Source: Glycomyces tritici (GTDB lineage: Bacteria; Actinomycetota; Actinomycetes; Mycobacteriales; Micromonosporaceae). Taken from it: a DNA stretch of 64,000 nucleotides. Where the stretch lies: assembly GCF_030403505.1 (NCBI RefSeq), contig NZ_JAUEMJ010000007.1, positions 259,632 through 323,631 on the forward strand, written 5' to 3'. Positions 50,391 to 59,632 of this stretch are shown piece by piece (the first letter of the stretch is position 1; every line of letters begins with the position of its first letter). Under the pieces are notes generated by a model. It was not told the DNA's origin, ran no database searches, and saw only the letters and a program-made list of their open reading frames with translations. Made by a program: the position numbers and the translations under genes.

Positions 50391-50550
50391 GGGGCGTCTT
50401 GGCTTGTGGTGCGGTGGGGCCGGGGCGGCGCTCGCGCCCGGGGGCGTCTTGGCTTGCGGTGCGGTGGCGCGGTGGGGCCGGGGTGGCGACTCGCGAACGC
50501 GGGCGTCTTTCCTTGCGGCGTAGTGGGACCGGGGCGGAACGTGAGGGTCT
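50391..50550 (+). repeat. Three imperfect G-rich repeats of 50-60 bases
   Basis: Units begin at 50391, 50441 and 50501 with GGGCGTCTT followed by TTGNGGNG and GGGCCGGGG-like blocks. Each drifts by a few bases. G-rich character could form quadruplexes. They follow the WYL gene stop by about 100 bases. Confidence 0.55.
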
Positions 50551-51190
50551 TGTACGCCTGTGGGTGATGACGGTCGGGGGCTGTTCGAGGGATACTTGAG
50601 TTACGTACAGGGACAGGAAATTTGTACAGGTGTCGGGGCTGGTGTAAGCAGACTAAGCCAAGCCTCTGGCCGAACCGACAAACCGACTTGTTTCGAGGCG
50701 CTCAGCCCCCATGGGGGGTTCCAGATCTCATCCCCGTGCCATCGCCCGCAGCTGTCCGCGCCCCCGATGGGCCGTGACTGGGTGGACGATCCTGGTCCGG
50801 ATCACCCTCACCAGAAGGAAGCACCTCACTCGGAGGCGCTTCAACCCAAGCCAGACCCGCCAGCGCGAACGGCATGTGCCAGGTTGAGCAATTGAGGACT
50901 CTGCCCGGCAGTACCGACACGTCCATGGCGAAAGCAAGACCACCACCCCCGTCCGGGCGCCACCATGCGCGCAAGAGGCCCTGCCTCCAGGTCGGGACCC
51001 CGGAAGGAGGAAGGAGGGAACGAGCACCAGGAGTCGAATCGCCATCGACCACACCGGTCCCGCAGGCACGAAGGGCACGAACATCCTCCCCGGCAGGTAC
51101 GGCGTGATCAGGCAACGGCCTCACGCCAAAGCGAAGCGCACCAATGCTTCGCGCAATCAACTACGGCACAGCGAAAGGAGGTGACACGAC

Positions 51191-51847
51191 ATGAAGGACG
51201 CGGCCATGCCCATGGACCGGCGCAGCGAGAGCCACCGCGGCTTCGGGCCGCTCACTGCAACCCCGAACCACAACCGGCCGGCCATCGCGGTGCCTCGCCA
51301 CACCACCAGCCAGCCATATTGCGATGCCGTGCGACGACAACGCCAGCCGGTCATCGCCGCCAGCCGCTCCAGGGCCCTCGGCGGGGTCCCAAGTGAGGCC
51401 TCTGCGACGGCAGCGGCCCCGGACCTGGCCATACCCTCGTCCTCGCTGATTGCTTTGACCGCCACCGACCACCCACCTGCCGCCATGGCGGCTTCAACGA
51501 CCCAAGCCTCGGCGGATGGCCCGAGGACGACCGCAACGACGGCAACGCACTCGAACCCGGGCACCCGTTTCACCGTCGTTGACCGCTCTGACTGCCACCA
51601 GTCCTCGCGTCGGTGTCCTGCCCCGACCTGGTCCTTGCTGTCGCCGTCGCTGATCGGTTGTAGCCCAAGCAGAATCAAGTCCAGCCAGTTTCAGTCCAGC
51701 CCAGGCCAGCCCAGGCCAGCCCAGCCCAGTCCAGCCCAGTCCAGCCCAGTCCAGCCCAGTCCAGCCCAGTTCCATTTCGGTGGTGCAGGACTTGGCGGGC
51801 CTTTGGACTGGAGCCGCCGCACAGGACGCGGCGGGTTCAGACCTTGA
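51191..51847 (+). CDS. Low-confidence hypothetical reading frame
   Basis: ATG 51191 is preceded by AAAGGAGGTGA (51174-51184), a near-perfect complement of the 16S rRNA tail, and its first 40 or so codons are mostly G/C-ending. The 218-residue product has no recognisable domain, becomes Ser/Thr/Pro-rich and ends in the repeat array (QSSPGQPRPAQPSPAQ). Its end overlaps the convergent epimerase gene by 11 bases. It may be a real small secreted-type protein, a decayed gene or chance. An opposing frame on the minus strand (51678-51157) is equally unrecognised. Confidence 0.3.
   Translation: MKDAAMPMDRRSESHRGFGPLTATPNHNRPAIAVPRHTTSQPYCDAVRRQRQPVIAASRSRALGGVPSEASATAAAPDLAIPSSSLIALTATDHPPAAMAASTTQASADGPRTTATTATHSNPGTRFTVVDRSDCHQSSRRCPAPTWSLLSPSLIGCSPSRIKSSQFQSSPGQPRPAQPSPAQSSPVQPSPAQFHFGGAGLGGPLDWSRRTGRGGFRP
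51692..51770. repeat. Ten-base tandem repeat array
   Basis: About eight units of CCAGCCCAGT or CCAGCCCAGG, period ten bases with a five-base sub-period, 67 bases beyond the epimerase gene stop on its transcribed side. Helically phased; could be a protein-binding array, a recombination hot spot or simple expansion. Confidence 0.8.
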
Positions 51848-52814
51848 GTCGGTGCGGCACTTCGAGTCGTCCGTTGTCGATGAGCCAGCGCAACGATTCG
51901 AGGACGGCCTGCTCGGGCTCGTACGCCGGGGCGTATCCCAAGCGGGCCTTGGCCTTCTCGATGCTGAAGCACTGGCTTCGGTCGAGGTGCCCCCAGGAGA
52001 CCTGCGCGTGCTCGGCCGTGGTGGAGGCGCGGAACTCGTCCCAGCTCACCGGCTCGAGGTTCGCGGTGCGGCCGAACCAGGCGGCGGCGATGTCGGCGTA
52101 GCCGCGGACGCTGAGCGCGGTGGGCGCGACGATGTTGAAGTCCTCGCCTGCGGCGGCGTCGCGGTGCTCGGCGGCCAGCTGGAAGGCCTGGGCGAGGTCG
52201 TCGGCGTGGACGTGGTGCATCGTCTCGGCGCCGCTGCCGGGCACCTGGAGCGGCTTGCCGTCCGCGATGGCCGTCCAGACGTCCGGGTCGAGGTTGCCGA
52301 GCGGGCCGATCGGGTGCCAGCCGGGGCCGACGATGTGCCCGGGGTGGATCGAGGTGGTGACGAGGCCGCCGTTCGCGGTCTCCTCCTTGAGCATCCGCGC
52401 GATCCGGTCCTTCTGGATCCCGTACTCGTCGAGCGGCGCTTCGGCCCCGCTGCCGCTCTCGTCGATGGGGACCTTGCGGCTCTTGCCGTACCGCCAGATG
52501 GAGCCGCAGTGGATCAGGTGCGCGCCGGTGCCGCGCAGGGCCTCCACGAGCGCGGTGGCTGAGGCGAGGGTGAAGCAGACGAGGTCGACGACGACGTCCG
52601 GTTCGAGGTCGCGGACCGTGGCGCCGAAGACGCCCTCGGCGTCCTGGCGTTCGCGGTCGGCGACGACCTGGCGCACCTCGGCCCATTCGGGTGCGTCGGC
52701 ATAGGCGGTGCTGGTGCCGCGGCTGATGTTGACCACGTCGTGCCCGGCGCGGACGAGGCGCGGGACGAGGAAGGTGCCGATGTGGCCGGAGCCGCCGATG
52801 ACGACGATGCGCAT
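51837..52814 (-). CDS. NAD-dependent epimerase/dehydratase family protein
   Basis: Extended short-chain dehydrogenase, 325 residues. Rossmann motif VVIGGSGHIGTFL, active-site Tyr and Lys in DEYGIQKDRI, and a downstream HADDLAQAF motif typical of nucleotide-sugar epimerases. No sugar-nucleotide genes adjoin it, so the substrate is unknown. It ends next to the repeat array; upstream lies the MFS gene, read in the same direction after 89 bases. Confidence 0.88.
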   Translation of the reverse strand: MRIVVIGGSGHIGTFLVPRLVRAGHDVVNISRGTSTAYADAPEWAEVRQVVADRERQDAEGVFGATVRDLEPDVVVDLVCFTLASATALVEALRGTGAHLIHCGSIWRYGKSRKVPIDESGSGAEAPLDEYGIQKDRIARMLKEETANGGLVTTSIHPGHIVGPGWHPIGPLGNLDPDVWTAIADGKPLQVPGSGAETMHHVHADDLAQAFQLAAEHRDAAAGEDFNIVAPTALSVRGYADIAAAWFGRTANLEPVSWDEFRASTTAEHAQVSWGHLDRSQCFSIEKAKARLGYAPAYEPEQAVLESLRWLIDNGRLEVPHRLKV

Positions 52815-52903
52815 GCTGTGGTTCTCCTATCAGGTCGCGACGCGGCGAAGTGTACCGGTGGCCGGGCGGCCCTGCCAGGGGTTCGGCCGCGGCCCCGGCG
52901 TGC

Positions 52904-54109
52904 TCAGTGTTCGCCGGCCTCGGCGCGGTCGGGGGCCGGCTCCGCCTCGATCCTGGCGCTGGCCTTCATCGACGCCGCGAACGCCAACGCCGCCAGTGCG
53001 AGCGCCGCCCCGGTGAGCGCGGTGCCCCGCGGCCCCGCCTGGGAGAGGGTGAGGCCGCCGAGGGACGAGCCGAGGGCGATGCCGATGTTGAACGCGATCG
53101 AGTTCCCGGCCGAGGCGGTGTCGGTGCTGCCGGGCGCGAACTCCATGACCCGGTTCTGCAGGGCGGGGATGAGCGCGCCCATCGCGAGCCCGGTGAGCAT
53201 GATGGTCGCGGCGGCGGCCCAGGGGTCGGTGCCGAACGCGAACATGGCGAGCATGGCGGCGGCGAGCAGGCCGACGGGCAGGATCACGGCCAGCCGCTGG
53301 TTCCGGTCGGAGAGGGCGCCGCCCGCGGCGATGCCGCCGAAGTCGGCCAGTCCGCGCGCCAGCAGCAGCGGTCCGAGCAGCGCCGCGGACATCCCGGCGA
53401 CCACCGTGACGAACGTCGACGTGTACGTGAACGCGGCGAAGAACCCGGCGACCGCGAGCGAGCTGGTGACGAGCACCAGTGTGAACTGGCGGGCGTCCGG
53501 GGTGGTGCCGCGCCCGGCGTGCTCGTTGCGGGTCGGCTTGGAGGGCAGGGCGATCACGAGGGTGAGGAGCGCGATCATGCCCAGCCCGGAGAAGGCGAGG
53601 AAGGCGGTCTGCCAGTTCGCGGCCTGGCCGAGCCAGGTGCCGGCGGGTACGCCGAGCATCGGTCCGATGGACCCGCCGGTGAAGACCACCGCCATGACGC
53701 GCCCGCGAACATGGGCGGGGAACATCCCGGCGGCCACCGGTGCGACGATGCCCCAGAACACGGCCTGGCTGAGTGCGGTCGCCACGCGCGCCGCGAACAG
53801 CAGCTCGTACGTGGGGGCGGCGGCCGAGAGCGCGGTCGCGGCGACGAGGACGGCCATGAGCGCGAGGAGCAGCGGGCGGCGAGGCACGTTGGCGACCAGT
53901 TTGACCAGCGGCAGCGTGAGTACGGCGACGGTGATGCTGTAGCCGGTGACCAGGAGTCCCACACGGGAGGGCGAGACGTCGAGGTCGGCGGCGATCTCGG
54001 AGAGCAGTCCCACGGGGACGGTCTCGACGGTCACGTAGCAGAACGCGGCCACTGCGAGCGCGAGCAGCGCCGCCACCGATCGTCTGTCGAAATCGGACAG
54101 TATGGTCAT
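52904..54109 (-). CDS. MFS transporter (DHA1/AraJ-like)
   Basis: 401 residues with 12 hydrophobic segments. Motif A-like FVANVPRRPLL-type loop after helix 2 and PVAAGMFPAHVRGRVMAVVF after helix 4 match the DHA1 drug/sugar-efflux subgroup, including AraJ-like arabinose or drug exporters. Probably exports a small molecule by proton antiport; substrate unknown. The upstream gap 54110-54340 shows no gene. Confidence 0.88.
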   Translation of the reverse strand: MTILSDFDRRSVAALLALAVAAFCYVTVETVPVGLLSEIAADLDVSPSRVGLLVTGYSITVAVLTLPLVKLVANVPRRPLLLALMAVLVAATALSAAAPTYELLFAARVATALSQAVFWGIVAPVAAGMFPAHVRGRVMAVVFTGGSIGPMLGVPAGTWLGQAANWQTAFLAFSGLGMIALLTLVIALPSKPTRNEHAGRGTTPDARQFTLVLVTSSLAVAGFFAAFTYTSTFVTVVAGMSAALLGPLLLARGLADFGGIAAGGALSDRNQRLAVILPVGLLAAAMLAMFAFGTDPWAAAATIMLTGLAMGALIPALQNRVMEFAPGSTDTASAGNSIAFNIGIALGSSLGGLTLSQAGPRGTALTGAALALAALAFAASMKASARIEAEPAPDRAEAGEH

Positions 54110-54340
54110 CTGGGTTCACCTCGGTCGCTTCGTGCGCCGTTCGGGGGAACGGTCGGGGGTGCGCCGAACGGGGCCGCTCGAGTGGCCGAGGTGAAGGGGG
54201 TCGTGCGTTCGGGGCGGCCTCAGTCTAGGTACGGGATTCCCTCCGGCGCAAGGGGAGGCGGGGCTCGATCGGCCCGGTCCTGTCCGGGGACTGCGGCGCG
54301 TCCGCTCGCGGGCGAGCCGGCCACCGCGACGGTGTTCGGT

Positions 54341-55555
54341 TCAGCCGGTCGCGGTGTCGCGGTCGCGCAGGCCCGAGGACTCGAGGAAGTTCCGCAGCAC
54401 CATGGCGGCGCCGCCGATCGCCGGGGCCTGGGAGACGTCGTCGGCGAGTTCGACCTGGACGTTGTGGACCTGGCGCATGAAGACGGCGCGGTCGAGCACT
54501 TCCTGGATCGCGTCCCGGTAGCGCGGGCCGAGGTCGGCGAAGGCCCGCCCGGCGAGCACGACGCGGCCGACGTCGAACATGTTCACGAGCGAGACGGTGG
54601 CGACGGCGAGCACCTGCGCGGAGTCGTCGATGATCGCGGCGGCGTCGGGGTCGCCCGCGAGCGCGGCGCGGCCGATCGCCATGAACGCGTCGAGCTGGTC
54701 GCCATCGAGGTCGAGCCGCCCGCTCAGGCCCGGGTGCGCCTGGGCGTTGCGGACCACGGCGTTCGGGCCGCCGACGATCTCGAGGCAGCCGCGGTTGCCG
54801 CAGCCGCAGACCTCGCCGAGGGCGTCGACGGAGATATGGCCGAGTTCGACGCCGTTCGAGGTCACGCCGCGGTAGGGGAAGCCGTCGAGGATGACGCCGG
54901 AGCCGATGCCGCCGGACATGAACACGACGGCGAAGCTCGAGGACGCGCTGCCCTGCGCCTGGACGCCGAGCCCGGCGGCGGTGGCGTCGTTCTCGATCCG
55001 CACCGGGAGCCCGGTGGCCGCCGAGAGCTCGGCGGCGAGGGGGTAGCCGCGCCAGGCGGGGGAGGGGAACTCGGTGAGCAGCACGCCCGCGTCGCGGTCC
55101 TGAGGCCCGTGCGTCGCGAGCCCGATGCCGAGCACGCCGTTGCGCGGCACGCCCGAGTCCTGCAGCAGCCCTTCGATCCTCGCGGCGTAGTCGGCGAGCA
55201 CCGCGCCCGGGTCGCGGTCGCCGGAGCCTGGCATTGCCGTCTGCGCCACCACGCGCCCGGCGAGGTCGACGACGACGCCGAGGGCCGTGTAGCGGTCGAA
55301 CTGGACGCCGACCATGTGCCGCGCGTCGGGCTGGAGTTCGAGGAGGCGCCGCGGTGTGCCGCGGGCCGAGCGGGCGGTGCCGACCTCGTGGACCATGCCG
55401 AGCGCGATGAGCCGCCGCACGGCGTGGGTCATGGTCGCCTGCGTCAGGCCGGTGGCCTCCGCGAGCTCCACGCGGCTGACGGTGGTGCGCTCCCGGATGA
55501 GGTCGAGCACCACGGCCAGCGTGGACATCCGCGTGTCCGAGCCGAACGACCTCAC
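54341..55555 (-). CDS. ROK-family transcriptional repressor
   Basis: 404 residues: N-terminal winged helix (VLDLIRERTTVSRVELAEATGLTQATMTHAVRRL) and a ROK domain with the zinc motif GEVCGCGNRGCLE. GTG 55555 has AGGAGG six bases upstream; longer forms read into non-family sequence. Divergent from the mannoside transport operon across 327 bases containing a 26-base near-perfect palindrome, its probable operator. Confidence 0.9.
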   Translation of the reverse strand: MRSFGSDTRMSTLAVVLDLIRERTTVSRVELAEATGLTQATMTHAVRRLIALGMVHEVGTARSARGTPRRLLELQPDARHMVGVQFDRYTALGVVVDLAGRVVAQTAMPGSGDRDPGAVLADYAARIEGLLQDSGVPRNGVLGIGLATHGPQDRDAGVLLTEFPSPAWRGYPLAAELSAATGLPVRIENDATAAGLGVQAQGSASSSFAVVFMSGGIGSGVILDGFPYRGVTSNGVELGHISVDALGEVCGCGNRGCLEIVGGPNAVVRNAQAHPGLSGRLDLDGDQLDAFMAIGRAALAGDPDAAAIIDDSAQVLAVATVSLVNMFDVGRVVLAGRAFADLGPRYRDAIQEVLDRAVFMRQVHNVQVELADDVSQAPAIGGAAMVLRNFLESSGLRDRDTATG

Positions 55556-55777
55556 TGCGACCTCCTGAGCCTGGCGCGGCCGTCTGCCTGGGGCGACCGA
55601 TCCGCACCACCATACTTGCCCGGCGCGGACGCACCGAGCGGATTGCCTCGGGGCAGCGGCGCCCGCGACCGGGCGTGGTGCCCGGCGGGGGTACCGCCTC
55701 GGCGGCTGCGCACTGGCGCCGAAGCGGCCGTGCGCGCTCCTGCCCGAACGCATTCGTGCATTGACATGAACTACTTC

Positions 55778-55803
55778 TTGACACGTTTAATTTAACGCGT
55801 CAA
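55778..55803. promoter_or_regulatory. 26-base near-perfect palindrome at the mannoside operon promoter
   Basis: Outer arms TTGACACG and CGCGTCAA, AT-rich centre TTTAATTTAA; 22 of 26 positions are self-complementary. It overlaps a TTGACA hexamer, and another TTGACA lies at 55761-55766. This is what a ROK or similar repressor site blocking the promoter should look like. The rest of the gap 55556-55882 is featureless. Confidence 0.65.
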
Positions 55804-55882
55804 TAATAAACTCGGCGCCCGGCGCGGACGCCACCCCTCCGTCCCGTGGGAACTCCCTCCTCACGGTCCTGAAAGGACAACG

Positions 55883-57550
55883 ATGTCTCTCCAACTCAGA
55901 AGGCGCAGTGCCGCTGCGCTGGTCGCGGGAGCGGCCGCGCTCGGCCTGCTCGCGACCGGCTGCTCCTCCGGCGGCTCCGGCGGCAGCGGCGACCCCTCGA
56001 CGCTCATCGCCTACACCGGCCAGGCCGGCGACTACCAGATCAACTTCAACCCGTTCTCGCCCACGCGGATCGGCGCCCTCGGCACGATCTACGAATCCCT
56101 GTTCTTCTACAACAAGGCCGAGGTCGCCGAGCCGGTCCCGCTCCTGGGCACCGAGCAGGCCTGGAACGAGGACGGCACCGAGCTCTCGGTGACGCTGCGC
56201 GAGGGCGTCGAGTGGAGCGACGGCGAGGCGTTCACCGCCGACGACGTCGCGTTCACCTTCGGGATGATCAAGGACAACCCCGCCATCAACAACGGCGGCT
56301 TCGACGGCGAGGTCGTCGCGGTCGACGACACGCACGTCACCTTCACCTTCGCCGCGCCCGCGTTCGTCAAGGGCCCGGACTTCATGAGCACCCCGATCGT
56401 GCCCGAGCACCTGTGGAAGGACGTCAACCCCGCGGAGGACGTCAACGAGGAGCCCGTCGGCACCGGTGCGTACCTGCTCGACGACTTCAAGCCGCAGGCG
56501 TTCACCTACAAGTCCAACCCCGACTACTGGGGCGGCGAGCCGAAGGTGAAGCAGATCCGCTTCCTCGCGCTCTCCGGCAACCAGGCCGGCGCCGATGCGA
56601 TCGCCGCGGGCACCATCGACTGGCAGACCGGCCCGATCCCGGACATCCAGAACACCCACGAGAACTTCCCGAACTACGACGCGTACACGCAGTGGCAGAA
56701 CCAGATGGTCCTCTCCACCTGCGCCAGCGCCGAGCAGGGATGCGAAGGGCCGCAGACCGACCCGGCCGTGCGCCGCGCGCTGTACTACGCGATGGACCGC
56801 ACGCAGCTCAACAGCCTCGCGTTCATGGACACCGCCAGCGACATGTCGCCGACCTTCGCGCTGACCCCGAGCCAGGACGAGTACGTGGGCGCCTCGATCG
56901 CCGAGCCCACGGTGCCGATGGAGCCGAACGCCGCCGAGGCCGCCTCGATCCTCGAGGGCGCCGGCTGGGCCAAGGGCGACGACGGCATCTACGCCAAGGA
57001 CGGCGAGCGGCTCTCGCTCACCGTCGAGGTCGTGACCGGCTGGACCGACTACATCACCGCCGTCGACACCATCGCCTCCCAGGCGAAGGAGGCCGGCATC
57101 GAAGTGAAGGCCGCGCAGTCCTCCTGGAACGAGTGGACCGAGAAGAAGGGCTCGGGCACCTTCCAGCTGGCCATCGACTCGCTGTGGCAGGGCCCCGCGC
57201 CCGACCCGTACTACGTCTACAACTACTTCTTCGTCTCCGGCGTGCCGGTGGGCGAGACCGCGGGCAACAACTACTCGCGCTACGCCAACCCGGTGGTGGA
57301 CGAGGCGGTCGCGAACCTGGCGCTGCTGTCCCCTGAGGACCCCGCCCGCCAGGCCCAGTTCGACGTGATCCACACGGAGATCGTGCGCGACATGCCGTTC
57401 ATCCCGATCCTCACCGGCGGCACCACGAGCGTGTGGAACACCGCGAAGTTCACCGGCTGGCCCTCCGACGACGACCTGTACGCCTTCCCGGCGGTCTGGT
57501 CGGCGTGGGACGCCGCCGAGATCTTCAAGCACCTCGAGCCGGCCTCCTAG
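55883..57550 (+). CDS. Family 5 solute-binding lipoprotein (oligosaccharide/oligopeptide type)
   Basis: 555 residues. Signal with lipobox LLATGC, then a DppA/OppA-like fold: LREGVEWSDGEAFTADDVAFTF is the family signature. Although this family is best known for peptides, relatives bind cello- and manno-oligosaccharides. The downstream beta-mannosidase argues for a beta-mannoside ligand. ATG 55883 follows GAAAGGAC. First gene of a six-gene operon. Confidence 0.9.
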   Translation: MSLQLRRRSAAALVAGAAALGLLATGCSSGGSGGSGDPSTLIAYTGQAGDYQINFNPFSPTRIGALGTIYESLFFYNKAEVAEPVPLLGTEQAWNEDGTELSVTLREGVEWSDGEAFTADDVAFTFGMIKDNPAINNGGFDGEVVAVDDTHVTFTFAAPAFVKGPDFMSTPIVPEHLWKDVNPAEDVNEEPVGTGAYLLDDFKPQAFTYKSNPDYWGGEPKVKQIRFLALSGNQAGADAIAAGTIDWQTGPIPDIQNTHENFPNYDAYTQWQNQMVLSTCASAEQGCEGPQTDPAVRRALYYAMDRTQLNSLAFMDTASDMSPTFALTPSQDEYVGASIAEPTVPMEPNAAEAASILEGAGWAKGDDGIYAKDGERLSLTVEVVTGWTDYITAVDTIASQAKEAGIEVKAAQSSWNEWTEKKGSGTFQLAIDSLWQGPAPDPYYVYNYFFVSGVPVGETAGNNYSRYANPVVDEAVANLALLSPEDPARQAQFDVIHTEIVRDMPFIPILTGGTTSVWNTAKFTGWPSDDDLYAFPAVWSAWDAAEIFKHLEPAS

Positions 57551-57577
57551 CCGCAGTCGCCCCCGAAGGAGGACTCC

Positions 57578-58567
57578 GTGAGCTACTTCCTGCGCAAAAT
57601 CGGCTTCTACGCCATCGCCCTGTGGGCGGCGCTGACGCTGAACTTCGCGATCCCGCGGATGCTGCCGGGCAACCCGGTCGACATCCTGCTCGCCAAGCTC
57701 CAGCAGCGCGGCGGCGCGGTCAGCCCCGAGACCAGGAAGGCGTACGCGCTCCTCCTCGGGGGCGACGACTCGAGGCCACTGTGGACGCAATACTGGGACT
57801 ACCTCGGCAACATGTTCCGAGGGGACCTGGGCGTCTCGGTGAGCTACTACCCGGCCCCCGTCTCGGAGGTCATCAGCCAGTCGATCCCGTGGACGGTGGT
57901 GCTCGTCGGCCTCTCGACGATCATCGCCGCCGTCCTCGGGGTCGCGCTCGGCGCGTTCGTCGGCTGGAAGCCGGGCACCTGGCTCGACTCCCTCATCCCC
58001 GCCACGACGCTCCTCGCGGCCGTGCCGTACTTCTGGCTCGCGCTGCTCCTCACCTACCTGCTCGCCCGCGTCCTCGGCTGGTTCCCCATGCAGGGCGGCT
58101 ACGACGTGGTGCTCACCCCCGGCTGGAACTGGGAGTTCATCGCCTCCGCGATCCAGTACGGCTTCCTGCCCGCGCTCACGATCGTGCTCGCCTCCATCGG
58201 CGGCTGGCTCCTGGGCATGCGCAACATGATGGTCTCCACCTTGTCCGAGGACTACATCCTCACGGCCGAGGCCAAAGGCCTGACCCCGCGCAAGATCCTG
58301 CGCTCCTACGCCTCCCGCAACGCCGTCCTGCCCTCCGTGGCCGGGTTCGCACTCTCCCTCGGCTTCGTCGTCACCGGCTCGGTGATCACCGAGCAGGTGT
58401 TCTCCTACCCGGGCATCGGCAACCGGCTCCTCGGCGCCGTCCAGAACAACGACTACGCGCTCATGCAGGGCGTGTTCCTCTTCATCACCCTCGCCGTCCT
58501 CGGCGCCAACCTCGTGGTCGACCTCCTCTACGGCGTCATCGACCCGCGCACCCGCGCCCGGAACTGA
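57578..58567 (+). CDS. Opp/Dpp-type ABC permease (DppB-like)
   Basis: 329 residues, six helices, N-terminal ALTLNFAIPRMLPGNPV typical of DppB and EAA-like AKGLTPRKILRSYASRNAVLP. GTG 57578 has AAGGAGGA. Second gene of the mannoside import operon. Confidence 0.92.
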   Translation: MSYFLRKIGFYAIALWAALTLNFAIPRMLPGNPVDILLAKLQQRGGAVSPETRKAYALLLGGDDSRPLWTQYWDYLGNMFRGDLGVSVSYYPAPVSEVISQSIPWTVVLVGLSTIIAAVLGVALGAFVGWKPGTWLDSLIPATTLLAAVPYFWLALLLTYLLARVLGWFPMQGGYDVVLTPGWNWEFIASAIQYGFLPALTIVLASIGGWLLGMRNMMVSTLSEDYILTAEAKGLTPRKILRSYASRNAVLPSVAGFALSLGFVVTGSVITEQVFSYPGIGNRLLGAVQNNDYALMQGVFLFITLAVLGANLVVDLLYGVIDPRTRARN

Positions 58568-58579
58568 AGGGAGACCGCC

Positions 58580-59632
58580 GTGACCAACCCATCGACCGCC
58601 CCCGCAGCGGGCGACAACGCCGAACTGCTGGCCGAGGCCGCCGCCGAGACCGGCAGGGCCCCGCGCTCGGGCTGGCGGATGCTCCTGCCCACCATGACGC
58701 CCTGGCTCGCCGTCGGCCTCATCCTCGTCGGCGGCATCACCCTCTTCGGCCTCGTCGGCCCCTACCTCGTGGGCGACCCGACCGAGATCCGCGACCAGGG
58801 CCTCACCGCGCCCACGGGCGAATTCATCCTCGGCACCACCCAGACCGGCCAGGACGTGATGGCCCAACTCGCCTACGCGACAAGGGGATCGCTCCAGATC
58901 GGCTTCATCGTCGGCGTGCTCGCCACGATCCTCTCCGCGTTCTTCGGCATCTACGGCGCCTACCGGGGCCGGATCGTCGACGAGGCGTTCTCCCTCTTCA
59001 CCAACGTCGCCCTGGTCATCCCGGGCCTGCCGCTGGTCATCGTGATCTCCGGCTTCGTGCCCCGCGAGAGCCGCGGACTGTGGACGATCGCGCTGGTCCT
59101 CGCCATCACCAGCTGGGCCGGCTCGGCCCGGGTGCTGCGCGCCCAGACCCTCTCGGTGCGCAACCGCGACTACGTGGCCGCCTCCCAGGTCTCCGGCGAG
59201 CGGCCCTGGCGCGTCATCGTGGTCGAGATCCTGCCGAACCTGCTGCCGGTCATCGCCTCGCAGTTCGTGTTCGCCGTCATCTCCGCGCTCCTGGGCGAGG
59301 CCGGACTCTCCTTCATCGGCCTCGGCGCCTCCAACTCCTCCACCCTCGGCACCATGCTCTTCTACGCCCAGAACGGCTTCGCGCTCCCGCTCGGCGCCTG
59401 GTGGTGGTTCGTCCCGCCCGGCCTCGTGATCGCCCTGTTCGGCATGGGCCTAGCCCTCATCAACTTCTCCATCGACGAGATCATCAACCCCAAGCTCAAG
59501 AACACCCGCCTGCACCGCAAACGCGCCCGCCGCGCGCTCCGCCTCGAACGCGAACTCGCCCGCACCGGGCGCAAGGCGCCCCGCCAGGCACCCCGGAAGG
59601 CCGCGCCGCGCAACGAGGAGACCGTCCGATGA
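58580..59632 (+). CDS. Opp/Dpp-type ABC permease (DppC-like)
   Basis: 350 residues. Typical FILGTTQTGQDVMAQLAYATRGSL segment and the loop AASQVSGERPWRVIVVEILPNLLP. An extended basic C-terminal tail (Arg/Lys-rich, about 45 residues) goes beyond the usual family length. Stop overlaps the next ATPase start (ATGA). Confidence 0.92.
   Translation: MTNPSTAPAAGDNAELLAEAAAETGRAPRSGWRMLLPTMTPWLAVGLILVGGITLFGLVGPYLVGDPTEIRDQGLTAPTGEFILGTTQTGQDVMAQLAYATRGSLQIGFIVGVLATILSAFFGIYGAYRGRIVDEAFSLFTNVALVIPGLPLVIVISGFVPRESRGLWTIALVLAITSWAGSARVLRAQTLSVRNRDYVAASQVSGERPWRVIVVEILPNLLPVIASQFVFAVISALLGEAGLSFIGLGASNSSTLGTMLFYAQNGFALPLGAWWWFVPPGLVIALFGMGLALINFSIDEIINPKLKNTRLHRKRARRALRLERELARTGRKAPRQAPRKAAPRNEETVR

Larger units (their letters stand above)
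50294..51836. other. 1.5-kb repeat-rich stretch without a secure gene
   Basis: Long for this compact window. It starts with G-rich near-repeats (50391-50550), passes through a mixed part with repeated GTACAGG (50610-50640), and carries GA-rich purine runs (50999-51025). It ends in a 10-base tandem array (51692-51770). Codon signal is weak on both strands except after 51191. I see no transposase, integrase, tRNA or att-like pair. Possibly degraded genes or a regulatory/structural region. Confidence 0.6.

Noticed and set aside
50702..51160. Minus-strand 152-residue frame in the island
   Set aside because: No domain, no start signal and irregular codon use.
51174..51184. Possible rRNA 3'-end fragment because of the perfect anti-16S match
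   Set aside because: Only 11 bases match; flanking sequence is not rRNA-like, so it is simply a strong ribosome site or chance.
51157..51678. Minus-strand 173-residue frame in the repeat-rich island
   Set aside because: No recognised motif, no good ribosome site and weak codon bias; kept only as part of the unexplained island.
55787..58867. 1026-residue minus-strand open frame across the mannoside operon
   Set aside because: Composition is repetitive Gly/Val/Asp/Arg and it covers two recognisable genes on the other strand.
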